This document shows, piece by piece, positions 7,601 through 13,835 of a DNA stretch of 13,835 bases. The notes under the pieces are model-generated. The model saw only the letters and a program-made list of their open reading frames with translations. It searched no databases and had not been told where the DNA came from. This stretch comes from Conidiobolus incongruus B7586 (lineage: Eukaryota; Entomophthoromycota; Entomophthoromycetes; Entomophthorales; Conidiobolaceae), in contig JNEM01006521.1 of NCBI GenBank assembly GCA_000697335.1, forward strand, positions 1 to 13,835, in the 5' to 3' direction. Numbering within the stretch: position 1 is the stretch's first letter; each line of letters starts with the position of its first letter. A program made the position numbers and the translations under genes.

Positions 7601-10600
7601 AAAACTGTTAAAAACCTATTAGAAATTAATAACTACTTGTATCTAACTTATTTATTACTATTTTAAATTTTATTTATAATTTATTTTATTTAAATTTAAC
7701 ACTATACACTATAATACTACTAAAAAAAAAGATACCCTTATATTATTTTAATAATGATAATAGTTTAATTACTAAATAAATCTAAGACTTTAGTTTTTAA
7801 AAGCTTATTACCCTTTAAAAAGCTTATATTAGACAACTTTTGATTGAAAAAAACATGTTTCAAAGAGTTTAAATCTAATAAACTAATTATTTTACTATAG
7901 TTAATACATTAAACTATCTCTTTAGTGTTTTTAAAAACAAATTAACTATTTATGATAGCTTAAAAAACCTTTACAAACTTAAAAACTACCTTAAAAATAT
8001 AAAGAATTACTTTAATTTAATTTTTAATAAAGATCCAAAGAATATCTTTAAATTAGCTATTTTTTTTTGGAAAAATTTATTTATATTTGGTAATTAACTT
8101 ATTACAAGCTTAATCCTAAAAAATCTTCAGGAGGATAACTTACTATAAAAATACAAACTTTTAAACAATTGGAAAAAGCTTTTAAAAAGAAGTATTACTT
8201 AAAAGATTAAATTTGATTAACAAAAGAAAAACTTTTTTAACTTAAATAAAAAACTTCTACAAAATAATTAATTAAGAAATTTAATAAAATATGTTTAAAC
8301 ATACTAAATATCACTAAAGAAGAATAAATCCACAAATTATTATAATACCTTAACCTTTAAGTGAAGCTCTAGTTAGTTAATAGGGAACACTTTAATAATA
8401 TGTTTTTTTTTTAACATTTGTGATATAGTAATTATAATTGATAATATCCTTTACTCTATAACTAAATCTTTTTACCTTAAAAATTAATTTTTTAAACCTT
8501 ACTCTAACCTACTTAAGTTTCAAATAATAAATATTTTTGCTTTAAGGTTTTATGAGAAAACCTTTAGTAAAGAAGTTAAAACTTACTTGAAAATAAATAA
8601 AAATTGTTATTACTGCTAAAAAACTTAAGTTAACTATAAAGCTAATAAATATCCCTTTAAAAAACAACACCAATCTAATTCTCAACAATTTTAATTTACC
8701 AACCATAAATCAAACTTGAATAATATTAATATAACTTTAGAATCACCCTTTTCACAATTAGTTAGTAAATTCTAATCTAATCTACAAAAATTCTAATAAA
8801 CCAATAATTCCACAAATTAAACTATATATACTAGAGAAATCTAACTAATTAAACTACTAGAAACTAAAAATATTCTAGTAATTAATTTACCCTGTAATTT
8901 TTTACCTTTAACTATCACCCTATTATTTGTGTTAACTAATTCTTTTATAAATACACCTGTTAGTGTTTTAATTAACTTTAGTTATTCTAGTTATATTATC
9001 TCCTCTTTTATTATTGTAAAGCTATTTTTACCTACCTAAAAAAACAACTTAATAATTAAATATACTAACAACTTAATAGAACAAACATTTAATATTATAT
9101 CTAAATACTTATTATTACTTTTTAACTACTCCCAATATATTAAATTCCTAGTTAGTAACATTAGTTATAATTTTATACTAGGTTAAAATTAGTTTGAATA
9201 TCACAGTTTTATATCTATAGATATTACCTTAAAAGGTTACAAATCTATCTTTTTCACATTCTAAAAGAAATTAGTAGAATTAATCTTAAAAAATCTACAC
9301 TACCCTATTATAAAACTATTAAATATTTTACCTAACACTAACTCTACAATTATAGCAAATAATTCTATTATTATAAGTAAAAATCAATGTAAAAAACTAA
9401 TCAAAAACTTAAATAATCTATAAAGATATATATTTGTTTATTATTCATCTATTAACATTTTATTTGTTGATTTTAATAAAGTTATATTTAATAACCACTT
9501 CCTATACAATATAATAAGTTAATTTGCTAATGTTTTTGAATTTGTGAATAGATTACTACTTAAATATAATATTAAACACAAAATTAAATTAATTTCTAAT
9601 ATACAATTATACTTAAAGCTTACTTACCATTTATCTCTTGAATAATACTAAACCTTAAAAGAAGAAATCCAAAAACTACTTGAAAATAGGTACATTAAAT
9701 TTTTTTCTTCACTATAAAAATCTTTAATCTTCTTTATACAAAAGGTTGATGGTGGTTAAAGATTATATATTAATAACTGTGTTTTAAACTCTAAAACTAT
9801 TAAGGATAAAATTTTATTACTAAACCTACATAATGTTAAGGATAAACTACTTAAATCAACTATATTTACTAAATTAGATGTTAAGAATAAATATTACAAC
9901 ATTAAAGTTAAAGAAAACTTTATCCCTTTAACTACTTTCAATATTTTTTTAAGCTACTATAAATTTATTGTTATAAACTTTAGATTATGTAATGCTCTTA
10001 TAACTTTCACTTAATTTATCAATTCCCTTTTTAACCTTGTTTTTAATAACTTTATTATCACTTACCTTAATAATATCTTAATCTATTTAAAAACTAAAAA
10101 AGAATATATTTAACATGTTAATTAAGTTTTACAAATTATTCAAGAATATAAATTACTTTTAAAATTATTAAAATATATTTTTAGTGCCTCTTCTATCTTT
10201 TTTTGTGGTTATATTGTTTCCTTTTAAAGAATTAATATTGATCCAACTAAACTCAATAGTGTTAAAGCTTTTACTATACTTATAAACAAAAATTAACTTA
10301 TGTTTGTACTTAAATTATTAAATTACTTTAAAGATTTCATTAATTCTTTTGTTGAATTTACTGTTTTTCTTACTAATCTCTTAAAGAAAAACTTTTTTTT
10401 TGAATAAACCCCACTATATACTTTCTATATAAATGCTTTAATTTTCTATATTACTAATACTCTTGCTTTATTTATCTTTAATCTAAAATTACCTACTATT
10501 ATTTTTACTAACTTTAGTTTTTTTGTAATTAGTAGATAATTAGCCTAGTTTGAATTTAATTTATATTTTACCTTATAACTATAAGATAAAATAATAAATA

Positions 10601-12498
10601 AAAGAGAATAGGTTAAATTTAACTTTATAAATGTTACCTTAAAACTAATAACATTCTAGTTAAGAAAAATAAAACTAGTTGAATTAAAATACCTAGTTTA
10701 TAAATAAAAACTCTTTGCTTTAGTAGAAATAATTAAAAATCACTTACATTTCCTATCCTACAACTTTTTCTTAACACTTACAAATTATAAATCACTTATC
10801 TACTTAAATACTTAGAAGCATTTATCAAGAAAATAAGTTAGATAAATTAAAATTATTTAAGCTTACCTTTTCTTTATTCAATATCTCTTAAGTTAATAAA
10901 ACTATGTTGTAGATACTTTATTAAAAAATTTTACATATTTACCCTTTTATTCTAATTATAAAAATCCAGCAAATATTAACTTAATGATTATTAATGAAGG
11001 AAATAAAGAATTTATTAAACTACTTTAAGAAACACTACCAAATAATAATTTCTTTATTTTAGTTAAAGAAGAACTCTTTAAACCATTAGAAAACCAACTA
11101 AAATATGTTAAAAGATTTAAAATTATCAATAACTTACTATATTATAATAATTGTTTATATATTCCTAATATCCCTAAGATTTAACAAATAATATTTAATA
11201 AATACTATAACTTACTTGTTAGAGGACATTAAAACTAGTTAAAAACTACTGAGAGAATTAAAATAAAGTATTACTAGCTTTCCTTAGTTAAATTAGTTTA
11301 GAAATACACTAATACCTGTGATATATGTTAAAAAACTAAATATAATACTCAATTAAAATATAGTAAACTTATTCCCCTACAAGTCCCTAATGAAACTTAA
11401 TAACAAATTTAACTTGATTTTATAAAAATCCTTAAATTAACAAATGGTTATGATAACTTACTAATTATAATTGATTTATTTTCTAAATATGTTTATTTTA
11501 TTTTTTATTTCAAAACTTCTATAGTTAAAGATGTTATACAATTGTTATTCTCTAATATCTTTACCCACCATAAAATTCCACAAACTATTGTATTTAATAA
11601 AGATATATGATTCAACTCTTAATTTTAGAAGTCACTATCATTTTCCTTTAAGATTAACCTAGCTATATCTACTACTAATCATCACTAAACTAATAAACTT
11701 GCTAAAAAAATTATTAAAACCTTAAAGTAAATGATTAAAGCTTATATTAACACTAATCAGTTAAATTAGGATGCTTATATCTATTAACTCTAATATTTAT
11801 TTAACACCTTTATTAATAAATTAACAGGTTTTAGCTTTTATTTTATTAATTATAATAAACATCCTAACTTAATAATTACTTTTAAACTTTAAATCAACTT
11901 ACCTTTAAACATTGTTGAATTTTAATCTAATATCAAACATATCAATTCCCTTGTTAAATTTAACTTAGAAGAAAATTAAAGGATCATAAAACAACAATAC
12001 TCAAAGTTATTTAGAAACCCTTTTAAATATAAAACTAGTATGTTTGTATACTTAGAATAATTTACCTTTAAACCTACCTTATTTAAATCTAGCTTAAATC
12101 CCAAATACTTACCATTATATTATAGTCCCTATAAAATTTAATTTATTGATTCAAATTTTAAAAATATTACCTTGGAATTACTTCTAACTTTGAGGATCAA
12201 CCCTACCTTTCACATATCTAAAATTAAACCATACTTTAAAGATTTTAACACTTTTCTTAATTAATTAAAAACCCTAAAACTAGATCTAATTATTAATTAA
12301 GATAGAAAAGAAGAATACTATATTGATTACATAATTAAGTCTAAATCTATTAGGAATAAGCTTTATTTTTATGTAAAATGGATGGGTTATCCTATTAAAG
12401 AAGCTACATAGGAACCTCTAGAAAATATTAAGAATACTTTAGCTTATTATACCTATTTGTAAAAAATTAGGGAGTGTGTCTCTTTTAAGAAACTTATT
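7601..12498 (+). pseudogene. Broken gag-pol region of the chromovirus
   Basis: The former coding body of the element, read on the plus strand. A gag-like part occupies roughly 7650-8750 and ends with a cysteine-rich zinc-knuckle-like block near 8600-8660. A protease-like block lies near 8940-9190, reverse transcriptase about 9600-10250, RNase H about 10380-10780, integrase with its zinc-binding segment about 11120-11340 and catalytic core about 11390-11830, and a chromodomain about 12310-12450. These calls rest on short recognisable blocks in the correct order. No long open frame survives; there are several dozen breaks, so it is inactive. Domain limits are approximate. Confidence 0.85.
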
Positions 12499-12505
12499 AG
12501 GGGAG
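12499..12505 (+). other. Polypurine tract of the chromovirus
   Basis: AGGGGAG lies directly against the start of the 3' LTR, the expected place for plus-strand priming. It is one of very few G-runs in the element. Confidence 0.75.
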
Positions 12506-12904
12506 TATTAAGAGACTAGTTCTCTAAATTCTTATATATACTTTCATATAATTTAATTAACTATAAATTATATGATTAATTTATATTTATATAATTAAAT
12601 TAATTGTATAAATAGTATTAAATTATCTAATAAACTAGGTTCTTCTTTTTTCCTCTCAATTCTTACTATTTTTACTTTTACATTATTTCTAAAATTGAGA
12701 CTATATTCTGTCAATATTGTAGGATATTAGCACTACCTAATATAAATCTTAATATATCAGTGACTCATCCTAGTTTGAAGCTTAATTAAACTTTCTTTAC
12801 ACTTGTACACTACAGCCACATTATATTACCACATTCTACACCACACTACTTTTATATTAAGTTTTCCTCTGTATTATATTAGTTTAACTACCACTATGCT
12901 TATA
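12506..12904 (+). repeat. 3' LTR of the chromovirus
   Basis: A 399-bp direct repeat of 7189-7587, bounded by the polypurine tract on the left and GATAT on the right. It retains more C and G than the 5' copy over its last 150 bp. Confidence 0.92.
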
Positions 12905-12909
12905 GATAT
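12905..12909. other. Target-site duplication, right copy (GATAT)
   Basis: Repeats the five bases at 7184-7188 and marks the right end of the inserted element. Confidence 0.75.
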
Positions 12910-13835
12910 TATATTTAAAATAATGCCTGAAATATTTTTAATATACCCTTTTAAAAAATTGATTGTTTTTAATTTTTTTGAATATGATTCAATATACATA
13001 TATATATTTCAAGGATTTTTATATTAATATTGATTATTCTTATTTTTTGAACAAATTAGAAATTCTAAAGTGATCACATAATTTTACTATTATTATAGTA
13101 ATTTGATATATTATTGTATATTAAACAATCTCTTAAATATGCCTTTAATACAATCAAATATCAGTATTTTTTTTAATCAAATTACTTAATTATATATACT
13201 TCATTAATGAGATAGTTGGCTTAAGTGAAATTAGATTAGTTATTTGAAATTATATTTTAAACTGAATTTTATTTTTAAATATTAATTTATTTTAAAATTA
13301 ATCATTATAAAAACTAAAGTTTTTTAGATATGTAAAGAATTCAAAGATTGATTGATTTCAAGCTTTTTATAAATTATAATAATATAATAATAAAATGATA
13401 TTTTAATATATATTATTAAATATTAATTTCAAAGGATATAATATTATTATAGTTTTCAATAATAATATTAAAGTGATAATAAGAAAACAAGAGATTTATT
13501 CCATATTTGTTTATAATTTCAGTTTTTATTAAAATAAATTAAAAGTTTAATAAGTATTATATAAAATTGCTGATAATAAAAAAATATATCCTAATAAGAA
13601 TTCATTCACAGACCATTTGTCTCATATAGATATTACGAAGGAGAATTGAGATAAATTCACTAGTATTCAAGGGCCAAAATTAACTATATAACAAATTATA
13701 AGATTTAATTGATGTGTTATTATATATTTAATAATTTAATATTAAATTCTTTATAAATTTTTAATCATCAACAGAGTAACTAAAAATTATAAAATTTTTC
13801 ATATTTTTTCAATTAAGAAAAAATTTTTAAGTAAT
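12910..13835. other. AT-rich flank without recognised gene
   Basis: This is the continuation of the pre-insertion locus. I see no gene, RNA or LTR-family match. The pocket 13595-13685 is distinctly more complex and carries a CpG. One plus-strand frame there stays open for about 35 codons without an ATG. It might be part of an exon or leader of a gene beyond the right edge, but nothing supports a specific call. An apparent 74-codon frame at 12803-13027 starts inside the LTR and is accidental. Confidence 0.5.

Larger units (their letters stand above)
7189..12904 (+). mobile_element. Ty3/Gypsy chromovirus LTR retrotransposon, full length but broken
   Basis: A 5716-bp fossil with two 399-bp LTRs in direct orientation, a 5-bp GATAT target duplication, a primer-binding site, a polypurine tract and a gag-pol body with a C-terminal chromodomain. 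The order protease, RT, RNase H, integrase places it in Ty3/Gypsy, and the chromodomain marks it as a chromovirus, a group that tends to insert in heterochromatin. Structure is complete from end to end, but coding capacity is lost, with several dozen breaks. By hand the LTRs differ at about 35 of 399 positions (about 9%), with about 34 transitions and one transversion. I found no CpG in the entire element. This suggests a fairly young insertion aged fast by cytosine deamination. It is a single copy here, with a more decayed relative at 1-316. Confidence 0.93.

Noticed and set aside
7189-12904. Neurospora-type RIP as the cause of decay
   Set aside because: CA dinucleotides remain abundant while CG is absent, so a CpG-directed process fits better; a RIP-like enzyme with CpG preference is not excluded.
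12803-13027. 74-codon open frame across the right LTR boundary
   Set aside because: It begins in the LTR and runs into the flank, so the frame was created by the insertion; no domain.
1-13835. Anaerobic gut fungus (Neocallimastigomycota) as the source
   Set aside because: Extreme AT content fits, but a mitochondrial ribosomal protein and an oxygen-dependent sterol desaturase do not.

Overview
This looks like nuclear DNA of a fungus with an extremely AT-rich genome, probably an early-diverging (zygomycete-grade) lineage such as Mucoromycota, Glomeromycotina or Entomophthorales. Intergenic DNA is almost pure A/T, introns are tiny (51 and 61 bp, GT..TAG), and host genes end at ordinary stop codons. 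The two best-recognised proteins are a C-5 sterol desaturase, which needs oxygen, and a mitochondrial ribosomal protein. Together they argue against the anaerobic gut fungi, which share the extreme AT content. The exact species cannot be read from the window.

Layout. Positions 1-316 hold a decayed LTR of the same family as the large element further right. After an AT-rich spacer comes ERG3 (1732-2631, +), intronless and full length. Mitochondrial uL14 (3025-3417, -) converges on it across 393 bp. A 2.4-kb gene-poor AT desert follows. At 5816-6209 (-) lies a three-exon gene for a 93-residue secreted protein resembling the I78/potato-I serine-protease inhibitors. Its first exon is only 9 bp, so it has no long open frame, but splice sites, TATA box and poly(A) signal are all visible.

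From 7189 to 12904 sits a 5.7-kb Ty3/Gypsy chromovirus fossil with two 399-bp LTRs, a 5-bp target duplication, primer-binding site, polypurine tract and recognisable gag, protease, RT, RNase H, integrase and chromodomain regions. It is heavily broken. It contains no CpG dinucleotide that I could find in 5.7 kb, and its LTRs differ almost only by transitions, which points to a host deamination defence rather than great age. The last 0.9 kb is AT-rich DNA without a recognised gene.

The three genes are unrelated housekeeping or secreted functions (ergosterol synthesis, mitochondrial translation, protease inhibition) and do not form a functional cluster. The main points of interest are the cryptic inhibitor gene with its bZIP-like promoter sites and the CpG-erased retroelement about 1 kb upstream of it.
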